From Planctomycetota bacterium (GTDB taxonomy: Bacteria; Planctomycetota; PUPC01; DSUN01), in assembly GCA_016872875.1 (NCBI GenBank), contig VGYW01000022.1, positions 1 through 37,210 of the forward strand: a stretch of 37,210 nucleotides of DNA, in the 5' to 3' direction. Below, piece by piece: positions 1 through 9,199 of the stretch. Position 1 is the stretch's first letter. Every line of letters starts with the position of its first letter. The notes under the pieces were generated by a model. It saw only the letters and a list, made by a program, of their open reading frames with translations, did not search any database and was not told the DNA's origin. The position numbers and the translations under genes were made by a program.

Positions 1-319
1 CGGGCTGGAAGCGGAATGTGCGCCGCCCCGAGTCGTCCTCGCTGATGAGGTTGGTGCCGATGATGTCGGCGGGCATCAGGTCTGGGGTGAACTGCACGCG
101 GGCGAAGGCGAGGCTGAGGGCCTCGGCGAGGCTGCGGACCAGCAGCGTCTTGCCCAACCCCGGCACGCCCTCGAGCAGGCAGTGGCCGCCGGCGTAGAGG
201 GACGTGAGGACGCCCTCGATGACCTCATTGTGGCCGACGATGACCCTGGCCACGGCGTCGCGGAGCGCCGCGAAGTCGCGGGCGAACCCCTCGGCGCGGG
301 CCTCGATGCTGGCGCTCAT
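1..319 (-). CDS. MoxR-family AAA+ ATPase, N-terminal part (runs off window)
   Basis: Translation of the minus strand from the ATG at 319-317 gives about 106 residues in one open frame to the window edge. The Walker A motif [10 protein letters not shown] lies near residues 53-62, preceded by the MoxR-type stretch [20 protein letters not shown]. The segment [16 protein letters not shown] follows, which is diagnostic of MoxR ATPases. MoxR proteins are AAA+ chaperone-like ATPases, often encoded beside DUF58 and von Willebrand factor A proteins and acting in maturation of metalloenzymes or cell-envelope complexes. The partners would lie beyond the window. The gene is divergent from the GspE-like gene, with a hairpin repeat between them. 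The family call is secure; the specific role is unknown. Confidence 0.9.
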   Translation of the reverse strand, partial: MSASIEARAEGFARDFAALRDAVARVIVGHNEVIEGVLTSLYAGGHCLLEGVPGLGKTLLVRSLAEALSLAFARVQFTPDLMPADIIGTNLISEDDSGRRTFRFQP

Positions 320-408
320 CGGCTTCTCCCCGACAGAGCAAAGGGCACACCACCTGACGACCGCGCCCATTGTAGGGCCGGGGGCGGCCCCTGTCAAACC
401 CGGCGGCA

Positions 409-500
409 ATCGTCCTCGTCCGTCGTCCTCGTCCCTCGTCCTCGATTCTCCTGTCCTGGCGGGAAGAGAGTCGAGGACGAGGGACGAGGACGAGGACGAT
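409..500. repeat. Hairpin repeat family I, copy A
   Basis: A 92-bp inverted repeat begins ATCGTCCTCGTCC and ends GGACGAGGACGAT. Its arms are degenerate runs of GTCCTC/GAGGAC and the central spacer is about 15 bp. It is intergenic and ends 20 bp before the -35 box of the GspE-like gene. The spacer, read in reverse complement, aligns with that of copy D at 15175-15254, so the two are copies of one element rather than independent simple repeats. Confidence 0.8.
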
Positions 501-520
501 GGGGCCAGATCAGGTTCCTT

Positions 521-549
521 TTGACAACGCGCGCAACCTGCCGTATTCT
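521..549 (+). promoter_or_regulatory. Sigma70-type promoter for the GspE-like gene
   Basis: TTGACA at 521-526 is followed by a 17-bp spacer and TATTCT at 544-549. Transcription would begin near 556. In-frame start codons before this point therefore cannot be used, which favours the GTG at 598. Confidence 0.75.
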
Positions 550-597
550 CTCTTGCGTGGGGCATGCGATCTGGGCGAGACTCCAGGGGTATCCTAC

Positions 598-2331
598 GTG
601 GGCGAGCTACGGCGGCGCGACACGCGGCGCCTGGGCGAGACGCTGCGCGACTTCATCACGCTGGACGACACGCAGGTGGAGCTTGCGGCCGGGGTGGCCA
701 AGGCCACAGGCCGCCACATCGGCGAGGTGCTCGAGGAAACCGGCCTCATCACCACCGAGCAGAAGCAGCGCGCGCGCGGCAAGCAGTGGGGCCTGCCCTT
801 CGTTGACCTCCACGACTGTGTCCTCAGCGACCAGACCGTCAAGAGCGTCCCAGAACGCCTCCTCAAGGAGCACAAGGTCATCCCGCTCCAGCTCAACGGC
901 AACGTCCTCACGCTGGCGATCACTGACCCGCTGGACGTTCGGGCGATTGACGAGGTGCGGCTGACCACCGGCTTCACGGTGGAGCCGCGCATCGCGGTGG
1001 AGGAGGAGGTCCTGCGGGCGCTCGAACACTACTTCGGGCTGGAGGCGCAGGACGTGGCGGGCATGATGGAGAGCGCGGCCAAGCAGGCCGCGAGCATCGA
1101 GGTGGAGGAGCCCTCCTCGCCCGACGAGGAGAGCGAGGACCTCCGCCTCAGCGAGGATGAGCCGGTCATCGTGCGCCTGGTGAGCCTCATCCTCGCCGGC
1201 GGCATCGGGGCCGGGGCAAGCGACATCCACATCCAGCCTGAGGAGCGCTCCCTGCGCGTCCGCTACCGCGTGGACGGCGTGCTGCACGACGCGCCGAGCC
1301 ACTCGTGGCGCTACGGGCGCGCGCTCATCGCCCGGCTGAAGGTGATGGCGCGGATGGACATCGCGGAGAAGCGCCGCCCCCAAGACGGCCGCATCTCCTT
1401 CAACTCCGGCGGCAAACGCTTCGACCTGCGGGTGTCCACCCTGCCCGGCATCCACGGCGAGAAGCTCGTCATGCGCATCGCCGAGCACGCCGGCACGTCC
1501 GTCCCCCTCCACAAGCTCGGCTTCGCCGAAGACCAGCTCAAGCGCTTCGAGGAACTCTTCCGACGCCCCTACGGCATGGCCCTGGTCACGGGGCCGACCG
1601 GCTCGGGGAAGACGACGACCCTCTACTCGGTGATCGAGCGCCTGAACAGCCCCGAGAAGAACATCATCACGGTGGAGGACCCGGTGGAGCGGCGCATCGG
1701 GGGGGTCACGCAGGTGCAGGTCGGCTCGACCAGCAGGTCGCCGCTGACCTTTGCCACGGCGCTCCGCTCGGTGCTGCGTCAGGACCCCAACGTGGTGATG
1801 GTGGGCGAGATACGCGACCACGACACGGCGCTCATCGCCACCGAGGCATCGCTGACGGGCCACCTGGTGCTGAGCACGCTGCACACGAACGACGCGCCGG
1901 GCGCCGCCCCGCGGCTCCTCGACATGGGCATCGAGCCCTTCCTCGTCTCGTCGGCCCTTCTCGGCGTGCTCGCCCAGCGGCTCGTCCGCATCCTGTGCCC
2001 GAAGTGCCGCCAGGCCTACGAGCTGCCCCCCGAGGCCGTCGCGCGGCTGAACCTCCCGGTCGGCACCGCAGAGGGCAAGCTTACGGCCTACAAGCCGGGC
2101 GGCTGCCCGGCCTGCGACCAGAAGGGCTACAAGGGGCGCATCGGCGTCTTCGAGCTGATGGTGGTCAGCGACGAGCTCCGCCGCCTCATCCTCCAGCGCG
2201 CCCCTGCCGTCGAACTCGCCAAGCTCGCAAGGGACCAGGGCATGATCACCATGCTCCAGGACGCCACGGCCAAGGTCCTCCAGGGCGTGACCTCGATGGC
2301 AGAGGCCCTCCGCGTGGTGGACACCCAGTGA
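598..2331 (+). CDS. GspE/PilB-type secretion or pilus assembly ATPase
   Basis: Cytoplasmic hexameric ATPase that powers type II secretion or type IV pilus assembly. The N-terminal third is an MshEN-type domain ([19 protein letters not shown] and following). The catalytic domain has Walker [11 protein letters not shown] near residue 332, the Walker B/Asp-box region [13 protein letters not shown] near 398, and a His box around [14 protein letters not shown] four-cysteine zinc site, CPKC and CPAC (about 466 and 502), is typical of the family. I chose GTG 598 because the promoter at 521-549 excludes upstream starts and AGGGG at 585-589 is well spaced; this gives 577 residues, normal for the family. 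An ATG at 499 in the same frame would add 33 atypical residues. No other pilus or secretion genes are in view, so GspE and PilB cannot be separated. Confidence 0.93.
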   Translation: MGELRRRDTRRLGETLRDFITLDDTQVELAAGVAKATGRHIGEVLEETGLITTEQKQRARGKQWGLPFVDLHDCVLSDQTVKSVPERLLKEHKVIPLQLNGNVLTLAITDPLDVRAIDEVRLTTGFTVEPRIAVEEEVLRALEHYFGLEAQDVAGMMESAAKQAASIEVEEPSSPDEESEDLRLSEDEPVIVRLVSLILAGGIGAGASDIHIQPEERSLRVRYRVDGVLHDAPSHSWRYGRALIARLKVMARMDIAEKRRPQDGRISFNSGGKRFDLRVSTLPGIHGEKLVMRIAEHAGTSVPLHKLGFAEDQLKRFEELFRRPYGMALVTGPTGSGKTTTLYSVIERLNSPEKNIITVEDPVERRIGGVTQVQVGSTSRSPLTFATALRSVLRQDPNVVMVGEIRDHDTALIATEASLTGHLVLSTLHTNDAPGAAPRLLDMGIEPFLVSSALLGVLAQRLVRILCPKCRQAYELPPEAVARLNLPVGTAEGKLTAYKPGGCPACDQKGYKGRIGVFELMVVSDELRRLILQRAPAVELAKLARDQGMITMLQDATAKVLQGVTSMAEALRVVDTQ

Positions 2332-2343
2332 GCCGCCGCGGCC

Positions 2344-2470
2344 ATCGTCCTCGTCGTCGTCCTCGTCGTCGTCGTCGAGTCCGATGGCTCTCTCCGTCAT
2401 CAGCGGATTCGACGACGAGGACGACGACGACAACGACGACGATTGGGGACCCCAAGATCAGGGGCAGGCT
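2344..2470. repeat. Hairpin repeat family I, copy B with conserved flank
   Basis: Inverted repeat of GTC-rich and GAC-rich arms (core 2344-2443) around a spacer reading CCGATGGCTCTCTCCGTCAT. The right side continues into the flank TGGGGACCCCAAGATCAGG. Copy C at 7079-7205 carries the same spacer and flank in the opposite orientation. The element sits just after the GspE-like stop codon and could also serve as a transcript end, but there is no T-tract. Confidence 0.8.
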
Positions 2471-2562
2471 CCTGGCCAGGCGTACAGCTTGCCCTCCTCC
2501 GCCGAATCCGGGAGAATGGCAGGAGAGGAGGAGGATGCTCCACAAGCCGAGGGACCGGTGCA

Positions 2563-2859
2563 ATGAGGCGCTGCTACAACTGCGGCCAGGAATGGGCGGA
2601 TGAGGAGCGGCCTGGCTACCACGCCACGTGCCCGAAGTGCTCGGCCTACGTCTACGTCTGCCTGAACTGCCGTTTCCACGACCCGAACGCGTCGAGCGGC
2701 TGCCAGCTCGCCACCACCGAACCGGTGAGGCGCAAGGACCACCCCTGCTTCTGCGAGGAGTTCAAGTTCGCCGACCGCCCGGCCGCCTGGTCGCCCGCCG
2801 ACGCCGCGAAGAAGAGCGCCGCCGCGCGAGCGAAGTTCGACAAGCTCTTCAGGACCTAG
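2563..2859 (+). CDS. Cysteine-rich zinc-ribbon protein, unknown function
   Basis: A 98-residue protein starting MRRCYNCGQEWADEERPG. Cysteines occur in repeated CxxC-type groups: CYNC, CPKC, CLNC, then CQL and CFC. This suggests two or more structural zinc sites, like a zinc ribbon. The C-terminal third is lysine/alanine rich and lacks cysteines. The ATG at 2563 is preceded by GAGGGA at good spacing; an upstream in-frame start would run through repeat copy B. It follows the GspE-like gene in the same direction but repeat B separates them. I do not recognise a named family and assign no function. The dense, regular cysteine pattern supports a real gene. Confidence 0.75.
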   Translation: MRRCYNCGQEWADEERPGYHATCPKCSAYVYVCLNCRFHDPNASSGCQLATTEPVRRKDHPCFCEEFKFADRPAAWSPADAAKKSAAARAKFDKLFRT

Positions 2860-3080
2860 CCCAACTTCCGCAGTGGGCGCGTCAAGAGTGCCCTATTGCG
2901 GGCGAACTCGATGATTCGGCCTCGAAAGCTGTCATTACATTGTTTCTGTTGCAGGCCGCTTCAGGGTTCTTTGTGGGCAGCCCCTACAGGTTGTGCCTCG
3001 GTGTTTGCTCCCAGTCTTCAGCCGCGGCTCTGCGGCTCACGACTTGGGGGCTTTGCCCCCAAACCCCCAGGATTTGCCGC
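2860..3080. other. Gene-free stretch with a small hairpin
   Basis: No convincing coding sequence on either strand. The only structure I see is TTGGGGGC-TTT-GCCCCCAA at 3044-3062, an 8-bp stem with a 3-nt loop. No T-tract follows, so it is not a canonical terminator. Confidence 0.5.
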
Positions 3081-3109
3081 TTTACAGCCACCGGCACACC
3101 TGCTAGAAT
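3081..3109 (+). promoter_or_regulatory. Near-consensus promoter not linked to any protein gene
   Basis: TTTACA at 3081-3086, a 17-bp spacer, then TAGAAT at 3104-3109 with an extended TGC just before it. The predicted start is near 3116. The next protein gene downstream is on the opposite strand, so this promoter appears to serve the folded segment 3111-3320. Confidence 0.65.
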
Positions 3110-3110
3110 C

Positions 3111-3320
3111 GGGCTGCTGCCGCGGAGGATAGGGCTCCGGTGGGAACCGAGCCATTCGGCTACGCTCAGGCCAGGCCCGAGCGCCGTGGCAGTGCCATAC
3201 GGCACAGGCGGCGCCTTTCGGGGCGGCTGCCGCGTTGCGGCTCCTCAGCGATGCGCTCGCCCAGCATCGCCTACGTTGCCGCGCCTTGCATCCGCCCCGC
3301 TGACGCCGGCAGCGCAGCCC
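3111..3320 (+). ncRNA. Candidate structured non-coding RNA, family unknown
   Basis: About 210 nt with no convincing reading frame, directly behind a near-consensus promoter. The two ends pair: GGGCT plus GCTGCCG (3111-3122) with CGGCAGC, a 2-nt bulge, and AGCCC (3307-3320). Inside lie local hairpins: GGCTC-c-GGT / ACCGAGCC (3133-3153) closed by a GGGA (GNRA-type) loop; GCCGT/ACGGC (3183-3203); GCGGC/GCCGC (3208-3233) with inner GCC/GGC; and GCGGC/GCCGC (3237-3282) enclosing a perfect GCGATGC/GCATCGC stem (3248-3270). I do not see the signatures of RNase P RNA, tmRNA, SRP RNA or 6S RNA, nor a riboswitch (no gene follows in sense). GC-rich DNA folds easily, so the call depends on promoter plus end-to-end pairing plus absence of coding. 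Only the GCTGCCG part of the closing stem lies clearly inside the predicted transcript. Confidence 0.5.
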
Positions 3321-3341
3321 GCGTGGATTCTCGGACAGACC

Positions 3342-4063
3342 CTAACACCGTTCCCCTTGTCCCATTCCCTCACGGAATCGCCGCGGCTGTTGAAGGGCGT
3401 TCAGGGCCACGTTCACGCCCAGGGCGATGAGGAGCAGGATCAGGCCAAGTGCGATGGCGAGTGCGAACTCGCCCTTGCTCGTCTCGAGTGCGATGGCGGC
3501 GGTCATGTTGCGGGTGTAGCCGCGGATGTTGCCGCCGAGCATGATGGAGATGCCGACCTCCGCGATGATACGGCCGAAGCCGGCAACCACGGCGGCGAGG
3601 ACCGCGGCCCGCGCCTCGGAGACGACGCTCAACTGAACTCGGAGCCATCCCGCGCCCAGGCTTCGCGCCGTCTTCGCAACCGCGGGATCGGTTCCCCCGA
3701 CTGCGGCGACGGCGAGCGCCGCGATCAGCGGCATCGCCAGAAAGAACTGGCCGAGCACCATCGCCGTGGGCGTGTAGAGCAGCCCTGCCGGGCCGAGCAT
3801 GCCGCGCCGCGACAGCACGCCGTAGAGCACCAGCCCCACCACCACCGTGGGGAGCGCCATCGCCGTGTTCAGGAGCACCAGCACCGCCCGCCGCCCCGGG
3901 AACCGCCCCGTCCCCACCGCCACCCCCAGCGGCACGCCGACGAGCGCCGCGAGGAGCGTAGCTACCGACGACACCGCGATGGAGAGCCAGGCAGCACTGT
4001 AGACTTCGGGATCGAGCCCCCACAGGAGCCGCAACGCTTCGCCGAACCCTTCAGAGACGTAGT

Positions 4064-4067
<4 letters not shown>
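3342..4067 (-). CDS. tupB: TupB-like tungstate ABC transporter permease
   Basis: Integral membrane permease of 241 residues with about five to six hydrophobic segments. It matches the TupB group: PTVVVGLVLYGVLSRRG, then LLYTPTAMVLGQFFLAMPLI. The cytoplasmic EAA-type region AEVGISIMLGGNIRGYTRNM follows, then IALETSKGEFALAIALG near the C-terminus, as in tungstate permeases of the Tup system. In known systems TupA binds tungstate outside the membrane and TupC supplies ATP hydrolysis; neither is beside this gene. It starts at GTG 4067 and overlaps the DUF5615 gene by 4 bp (GTGA), so the two are probably translationally coupled. The same unit begins with an aldehyde ferredoxin oxidoreductase, a tungsten enzyme, which supports tungstate rather than molybdate as cargo. 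The gene symbol is assigned by family resemblance. Confidence 0.82.
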
Positions 4068-4944
<877 letters not shown>

Positions 4945-4994
4945 TCACCGCCCTCCTTCCAGCCAGTCGGCACCCGCGCCAGTCGGGCACGGTT

Positions 4995-5102
4995 TTCAAC
5001 GGCTTGAACGATTTCAACGGCTTGAACGATTTCAACGGCTTGAACGATTTCAACGGCTTGAACGATTTCAACGGCTTGAACGATTTCAACGGCTTGAACG
5101 AC
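4995..5102. repeat. 18-bp tandem repeat, six copies
   Basis: Six perfect or near-perfect copies of TTCAACGGCTTGAACGAT begin at 4995, 5013, 5031, 5049, 5067 and 5085. Each unit holds the small palindrome TTCAA-CGGC-TTGAA. The array is flanked by a 12-bp direct repeat, AGTCGGGCACGG, at 4981-4992 and 5114-5125. The second copy is inside the last codons of the aldehyde ferredoxin oxidoreductase gene, so the array fills the gap between that gene and the DUF433 gene. Confidence 0.9.
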
Positions 5103-6974
5103 TCACCCGTGCAAGTCGGGCACGGCGAAGTCGAGGCCCAGGCGCCTCAGCGTGTCGGCCGTCGGCACGCCGTCCTGGGTCCAGCCCATCTCGTCGAGGT
5201 ATTCCTTCTGCTGGACCGCGAGGTCCACGATGACGCCCTTGGTGGGGCCGGCCTGGAGCGGTGGCCGGCCGACGATGCGGCCTGGGATTCTGAGCCTGGT
5301 GTTCTTGATGCCCTCGCGGAGGTTGAAGGCGATGCGCAGGTTGGCGATGCGGTCGCCGATCGCCAGCACGTCGTCAATGGTCCAGGCCCTGCCCATCGCG
5401 CCGTTGAGGAAGTCCACCTGTGCCTGCGCGGGGAGGCAGCAGGCGCCGAACATGCAGACCCCCTCGGCGTTGATGGCGTGCATGAGGCCGCTCTGGGCGC
5501 GGTGGGCCTTCGCCTTGCCCGTGTAGTCGTACTTCTTGTCGGGCGTCCAGCCGCCGTAGCGGTCTTCGAGGCCGGCGATGGCGAAGCCGGCCTCGACGGG
5601 CCAGGCGCTGAACTGGGTGTGGCGGCCGGGGGTGGCGTCGAGCTTGAAGCTTGTGGCGAGGCCGGGGCTGAGGCGTGGGTCGTGCATGGGCACCTCTTCG
5701 CCCTGTATCTGCATCGCGCAGTCCATCGCGCCCTTGCCGAGCCTCTTCGCCGCGGCCTTCGCGCCATCGGCCAGGAGCGCGCCGAGGCCATCGCGCCGCA
5801 CGATCTGCTCGGTGAGGGCCACCATCGCGGCGGCGTTGCCCCAGGTGAGCTCGAGGCCGCCGGTGTCGGCCTTCGTCAGGATGCCCTCCTCGTAGCACTC
5901 GAAGGCGAAGGCGAGCGTGCAGCCCGTCGAGATGGTGTCCATCCCGTTGCGGTTGCACAGGTCGTTGACCTTGCAGATGGCGGGGAGGTCGTCCATGAGC
6001 ATCATTGCGCCGAAGGAGCCGAGGGTCTCGTATTCGGGCTTTCCGCCCTCGACGGCGAAGGGGCCGGCGGTCTTGACGAATCCGCCGCAGGCGACGGGGC
6101 AGTGCCAGCAGCCGTAGGGCTTGGTCACGACGTCGTGGACCGCCTCGTCGCTTATCTTCGCAGCGGTCTTGAAGTCCTCGGCGCTCCCCGCCCAGTTCTT
6201 CACAGGGCAATCGCCGCTGGCGACGGCGCCGGCGGTGATGCCGGAGGTGCCGAACTTGTGGAAGACCTGGAAGAGGCCCGTCTCGCGCATCTTGGCGATG
6301 TAGGCCGTGCGGTCCGCCTTCATCCGCGCCTCGTCGGCGAGCGGGATGGCTAGGGAGGGCACGGCGACGACGGCCTTGAGCCTCTTCGAGCCCATCACTG
6401 CCCCCAGCCCGCTGCGGCCAGCCGCCCTGTCCCGGTCGTTCATGATGCAGGCCAGCAGCGTCACCGCCTCGCCCGCCGGGCCGATTGACGCGATGGCTGC
6501 CTCCTTGCCGTAGAGAGCCTTGAGCTTATCCTCGGTCGCCACCACGTCGCCGCCCCACAGGTCGGCGGCGTCCTTGATCGCCACAGCGCCCTTGTCAATC
6601 ACCACGTAGACCGGCTTCTTCGCCTTGCCCGTGAAGAAGATGCCGTCGAGTCCCGCGAACTTGATCTTCGGGCCGAAGTCGCCCCCGCAGTTCGCGTCGC
6701 CGAAGCCGCCGGTCTTGGGTGACTTGGCGACGGCCTGGAAGCGGTTGCCGCAGATGGCGGGGGTGCCGCTGAGCGGCCCGGCCAGGAGGCCCAGCATGTT
6801 CTGCGGGCTGAGCGGCTTCACGCCCCTCTTCATCCGCGTGTAGAGGTAGTAAGCCCCCAGGCCATAGCCGCCCAGGTACTTCTGGTAGAGCTCATCGGGG
6901 GGCGACTCGACCTCCACCTTGCCCTTCGCCAGGTCCACGAACGCGGTCTTCCCCATCGTCCCGGGCACTGCCAT
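5103..6974 (-). CDS. Tungsten-type aldehyde ferredoxin oxidoreductase
   Basis: A 623-residue protein of the aldehyde ferredoxin oxidoreductase family, which oxidises aldehydes to carboxylic acids with a tungsten-bispterin cofactor and one [4Fe-4S] cluster, passing electrons to ferredoxin. N-terminal features include LGGYGLGAYYLYTR and GPLSGTPAICGNRF. The family signature AAGRSGLGAVMGSKRLKA is near residues 182-199. Cluster ligands appear as CWHCPVAC around 286-293, with the fourth cysteine in CMFGACC around 506-512. The stretch NRNGMDTISTGCTLAFAFEC is also typical. I chose ATG 6974 because AGGAGAG lies just upstream; an earlier in-frame start would add 10 residues without a ribosome site. A promoter lies at 7031-7059. 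A TupB-like permease is encoded further down the same strand, suggesting shared tungsten dependence. The aldehyde substrate cannot be deduced. Confidence 0.93.
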   Translation of the reverse strand: MAVPGTMGKTAFVDLAKGKVEVESPPDELYQKYLGGYGLGAYYLYTRMKRGVKPLSPQNMLGLLAGPLSGTPAICGNRFQAVAKSPKTGGFGDANCGGDFGPKIKFAGLDGIFFTGKAKKPVYVVIDKGAVAIKDAADLWGGDVVATEDKLKALYGKEAAIASIGPAGEAVTLLACIMNDRDRAAGRSGLGAVMGSKRLKAVVAVPSLAIPLADEARMKADRTAYIAKMRETGLFQVFHKFGTSGITAGAVASGDCPVKNWAGSAEDFKTAAKISDEAVHDVVTKPYGCWHCPVACGGFVKTAGPFAVEGGKPEYETLGSFGAMMLMDDLPAICKVNDLCNRNGMDTISTGCTLAFAFECYEEGILTKADTGGLELTWGNAAAMVALTEQIVRRDGLGALLADGAKAAAKRLGKGAMDCAMQIQGEEVPMHDPRLSPGLATSFKLDATPGRHTQFSAWPVEAGFAIAGLEDRYGGWTPDKKYDYTGKAKAHRAQSGLMHAINAEGVCMFGACCLPAQAQVDFLNGAMGRAWTIDDVLAIGDRIANLRIAFNLREGIKNTRLRIPGRIVGRPPLQAGPTKGVIVDLAVQQKEYLDEMGWTQDGVPTADTLRRLGLDFAVPDLHG

Positions 6975-7030
6975 GTGCGCTCTCCTGTCTCGTTGCCTTG
7001 CCACGTGCAGCCAACGCCACAGTGATATTG

Positions 7031-7059
7031 AGTTTAGACGTTTTCGCGGAGGGTGTCAA
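7031..7059 (-). promoter_or_regulatory. Promoter for the aldehyde ferredoxin oxidoreductase unit
   Basis: Read on the minus strand: TTGACA (7059-7054), 17-bp spacer, TAAACT (7036-7031). The predicted start is near 7024, leaving a leader of about 50 nt before ATG 6974. Confidence 0.75.
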
Positions 7060-7078
7060 GACCCAAAGGCGCCCAGGC

Positions 7079-7205
7079 TCTGGCCCCTGGTCTTGGGGTC
7101 CCCAATCGTCGTCGTTGTCGTCGTCGTCCTCGTCCTCGAATGCCCTGACGATGGCGAGAGCCAGCGGACTCGACGACGACGACGAGGACGACGACGAGCA
7201 CGAGT
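7079..7205. repeat. Hairpin repeat family I, copy C with conserved flank
   Basis: Same element as copy B but inverted. The flank on the left reads CCTGGTCTTGGGGTCCCCA, followed by GTC-rich and GAC-rich arms (7105-7205). The spacer in reverse complement, CCGCTGGCTCTCGCCATCGT, differs from copy B at only a few bases. It lies between the promoter of the oxidoreductase unit and the end of the glutamate racemase gene. Confidence 0.8.
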
Positions 7206-7243
7206 CGGCACCCGCCAGCGAACCCCGAGATCACGGACCAGGC

Positions 7244-8059
7244 TCACGGGCCTGGCGCCACGGTGCCGGGGTCCACCCATTCGACGTTTTCGATGATGTT
7301 GCCCATGATGCGCGCGCCGATAACGGCGAAGCGGAGGGGGTTGTCGGTGACAAGGTAGCGGTGGCTGGGGGAGCCGGCGGAGCGTCGCAGGCCGAGCCGA
7401 TCGAGCGTCTCGCGCGTGGCGAGCGCGGTCTCCTCGGCGGAGTCCACGATGGTCACTGGGCGGCCCAGGACGCCGCGGAGGGCGTCCTTCAGGAGCGGAT
7501 AGTGCGTGCAGCCGAGGACCACGGTGTCCGCGCCGAACTCGATGAGGGGACGCAGGTACTCCTTGGCGGCGAGGCGGACGATTGGGTCGTCGGAGTCGCG
7601 CCCCTCCTCCACCAGGGGCACGAAGAGGGGGCAGGCGCGGTCAACGAGCGCGATGCCGGGGTCGAGCGCGCGGATGGCGTCGGGGTAGGCACGGCTCTTG
7701 ATCGTGGCCTCGGTGCCGATGATGCCCACGCGGCGGTTGCACGTGGCGGCGACTGCGGCGCGTGCGCCAGGCTCCACGACGCCGAGGAGCGGGACGTCCA
7801 GGGCCTTGCGCAGGTGCGGGAGCGCCGCGGCCGAGGCCGTGTTGCACGCCACCACCAGCAGCTTCGGGTGCAGCCGCAGCAGGAACCGGCAGTTCTCCTC
7901 CGAGAACCTGATGATCGTGGCGGGCGACTTCGAGCCGTAGGGCACGCGAGCCGTGTCCCCGAAATACACAAGCTCCTCGTCGGGCAGCGCCAGGGCGATC
8001 TGCCGCATGACCGTGAGGCCCCCGAGGCCAGAATCGAAGATGCCGATGCACCCACCCAT
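7244..8059 (-). CDS. murI: Glutamate racemase
   Basis: A 271-residue cytoplasmic enzyme that interconverts L- and D-glutamate to supply D-glutamate for peptidoglycan. N-terminal IGIFDSGLGGLTVMRQI and YFGDTARVPYGSKS are textbook. The two catalytic cysteines are C72 in ACNTASA and C184 in LGCTHYPLL. Length is normal. It starts at ATG 8059, and an in-frame TGA just upstream excludes a longer form. It begins 25 bp after the stop of the amidase gene on the same strand, so the two probably form a cell-wall operon driven from the promoter at 9160-9188. The start region is a small run of ATGGATGGGTGG-like repeats, so the exact ribosome site is unclear. Confidence 0.96.
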   Translation of the reverse strand: MGGCIGIFDSGLGGLTVMRQIALALPDEELVYFGDTARVPYGSKSPATIIRFSEENCRFLLRLHPKLLVVACNTASAAALPHLRKALDVPLLGVVEPGARAAVAATCNRRVGIIGTEATIKSRAYPDAIRALDPGIALVDRACPLFVPLVEEGRDSDDPIVRLAAKEYLRPLIEFGADTVVLGCTHYPLLKDALRGVLGRPVTIVDSAEETALATRETLDRLGLRRSAGSPSHRYLVTDNPLRFAVIGARIMGNIIENVEWVDPGTVAPGP

Positions 8060-8084
8060 TCATCCACCCATCCATTCATCCTCC

Positions 8085-9095
8085 TCAGTTCCTAGCCCCG
8101 GCCTTATAGGCCACGATTCCGTCGGCGATGGCCCTGACCAGGCGCTGGCGATAGGCGGTGGTGCGAAGGGCCTGCTCCTCGGCGCGGTTGGTGAGGAAGC
8201 CGAGCTCGACCAGCGTGGCCGGCACGCGGGAGAAGCGGAGCACCTTGTAGTCGGCGCCCCGGACGCTTCGGACGCTCAGCCCGGCGCGCTGGCAGGCCCG
8301 CTCGATGGCCTCGGCGAGCTCCACCCCCTCGCGCCGCACGGCCGTGCTCGCCGCCGACCAGGAGCCCGACCAGTAGAAAATCTCCAGCCCGCGATACGAG
8401 GCGTCCCGCATCGCGTTCGCGTGCACCGACACGAAGATGTCGCAATTGGTCCTGCTGGCCACCGCGGGGCGGTCCTCGAGCTCGACGAAGACGTCGCTCT
8501 CGCGGGTCATTCGCACGTCGAAGCCCTTGGCCCGCAGCTCCGCCGCAAGGAGGAAGGCGGTCGGCAACACAACGTCCTTCTCGTGGAGGCCCCACCTGCT
8601 GATTGCGCCGGGGTCCTTGCCGCCGTGGCCGGGGTCTATGCACACCCGCCCGACCACGCGCTGCTTCACGGGCTCGGGATCCTTGGGGTCTTGGGTGGGC
8701 TTGACGCCGCCCGCCTGAGGGCGTTCCTCTATCCGGCCTTGCAGATAGGCTTCGATCTCGTAGGCGAGCCAGCGCGGCACGTAGACCCGCCCGTAGCGGA
8801 CGACCACCTCGTCGTGGAGGGAGACCAGTCTGGCCCCGATGGCAGCGGCGGCGACGCCTGGGGCCACCGCCGCGCGCCGCTCGCCCACCTGCATGGCGAA
8901 GACGCCCGACAGGTCGTCCACGCTCACGCGGGCGTTCAGCCGCCTCGCAACGTCGTTGAGGCAGGCGTAGCGCGAGCTGCTCGCGATGGGCGCGGATGTC
9001 ACGTGCTCCGCGGGCGCCACGCAGCCGTGAGCCGCAAGCAAAGCCAGGGCCAGGACCAGGCAGGCAAACGACTTCGCGGGGGCAGGGACCAGCAC
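8085..9095 (-). CDS. Secreted N-acetylmuramoyl-L-alanine amidase (Amidase_3)
   Basis: Zinc amidase that cleaves the amide bond between N-acetylmuramic acid and the stem peptide. With the GTG at 9095 as start, the protein has 336 residues. It opens with a signal sequence (basic residue, then FACLVLALALLAAHGC); the cysteine suggests a lipoprotein although the lipobox is imperfect. The amidase domain starts near residue 150. Zinc ligands are H157 in IDPGHGG, E172 in GLHEKD and H225 in VSVHANA, and the catalytic glutamate is E297 in ATLVELGF. The promoter at 9160-9188 lies inside a longer open frame, so the 43 extra codons back to 9224 cannot be translated from it. The region between signal and catalytic domain (about 25-145) resembles a copper-amine-oxidase-N-like or cell-wall-binding part but I cannot assign it. 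Confidence 0.9.
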   Translation of the reverse strand: MLVPAPAKSFACLVLALALLAAHGCVAPAEHVTSAPIASSSRYACLNDVARRLNARVSVDDLSGVFAMQVGERRAAVAPGVAAAAIGARLVSLHDEVVVRYGRVYVPRWLAYEIEAYLQGRIEERPQAGGVKPTQDPKDPEPVKQRVVGRVCIDPGHGGKDPGAISRWGLHEKDVVLPTAFLLAAELRAKGFDVRMTRESDVFVELEDRPAVASRTNCDIFVSVHANAMRDASYRGLEIFYWSGSWSAASTAVRREGVELAEAIERACQRAGLSVRSVRGADYKVLRFSRVPATLVELGFLTNRAEEQALRTTAYRQRLVRAIADGIVAYKAGARN

Positions 9096-9159
9096 TCCCC
9101 CATTCCTCTCTTTGGCGGCCGCGGGGAAAGGGTCGGGGCGGGGATAAGTGTCCAATCCA

Positions 9160-9188
9160 ATCTTACCGGTCCAGCTATTGGCTGTCAA
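9160..9188 (-). promoter_or_regulatory. Promoter for the amidase-murI pair
   Basis: Minus strand: TTGACA (9188-9183), 17-bp spacer, TAAGAT (9165-9160). The predicted start near 9153 fixes the amidase start downstream of it, favouring GTG 9095. Confidence 0.75.
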
Positions 9189-9199
9189 GTGCGCGGAGT

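Noticed and set aside
499..597. Upstream start ATG 499 for the GspE-like gene
   Set aside because: The promoter at 521-549 lies inside these codons, the translated residues do not look like the family N-terminus, and GTG 598 has a better ribosome site.
2384..2470. Acidic DDDEDDD peptides or SSSS/RRRR frames in the GTC/GAC repeats
   Set aside because: They are translations of the hairpin arms of family I, with no ribosome site or homology signal.
3111..3320. RNase P RNA, tmRNA, SRP RNA, 6S RNA or cobalamin riboswitch
   Set aside because: The conserved sequence elements of these RNAs that I know were looked for and not found, and no sense gene follows that a riboswitch could control.
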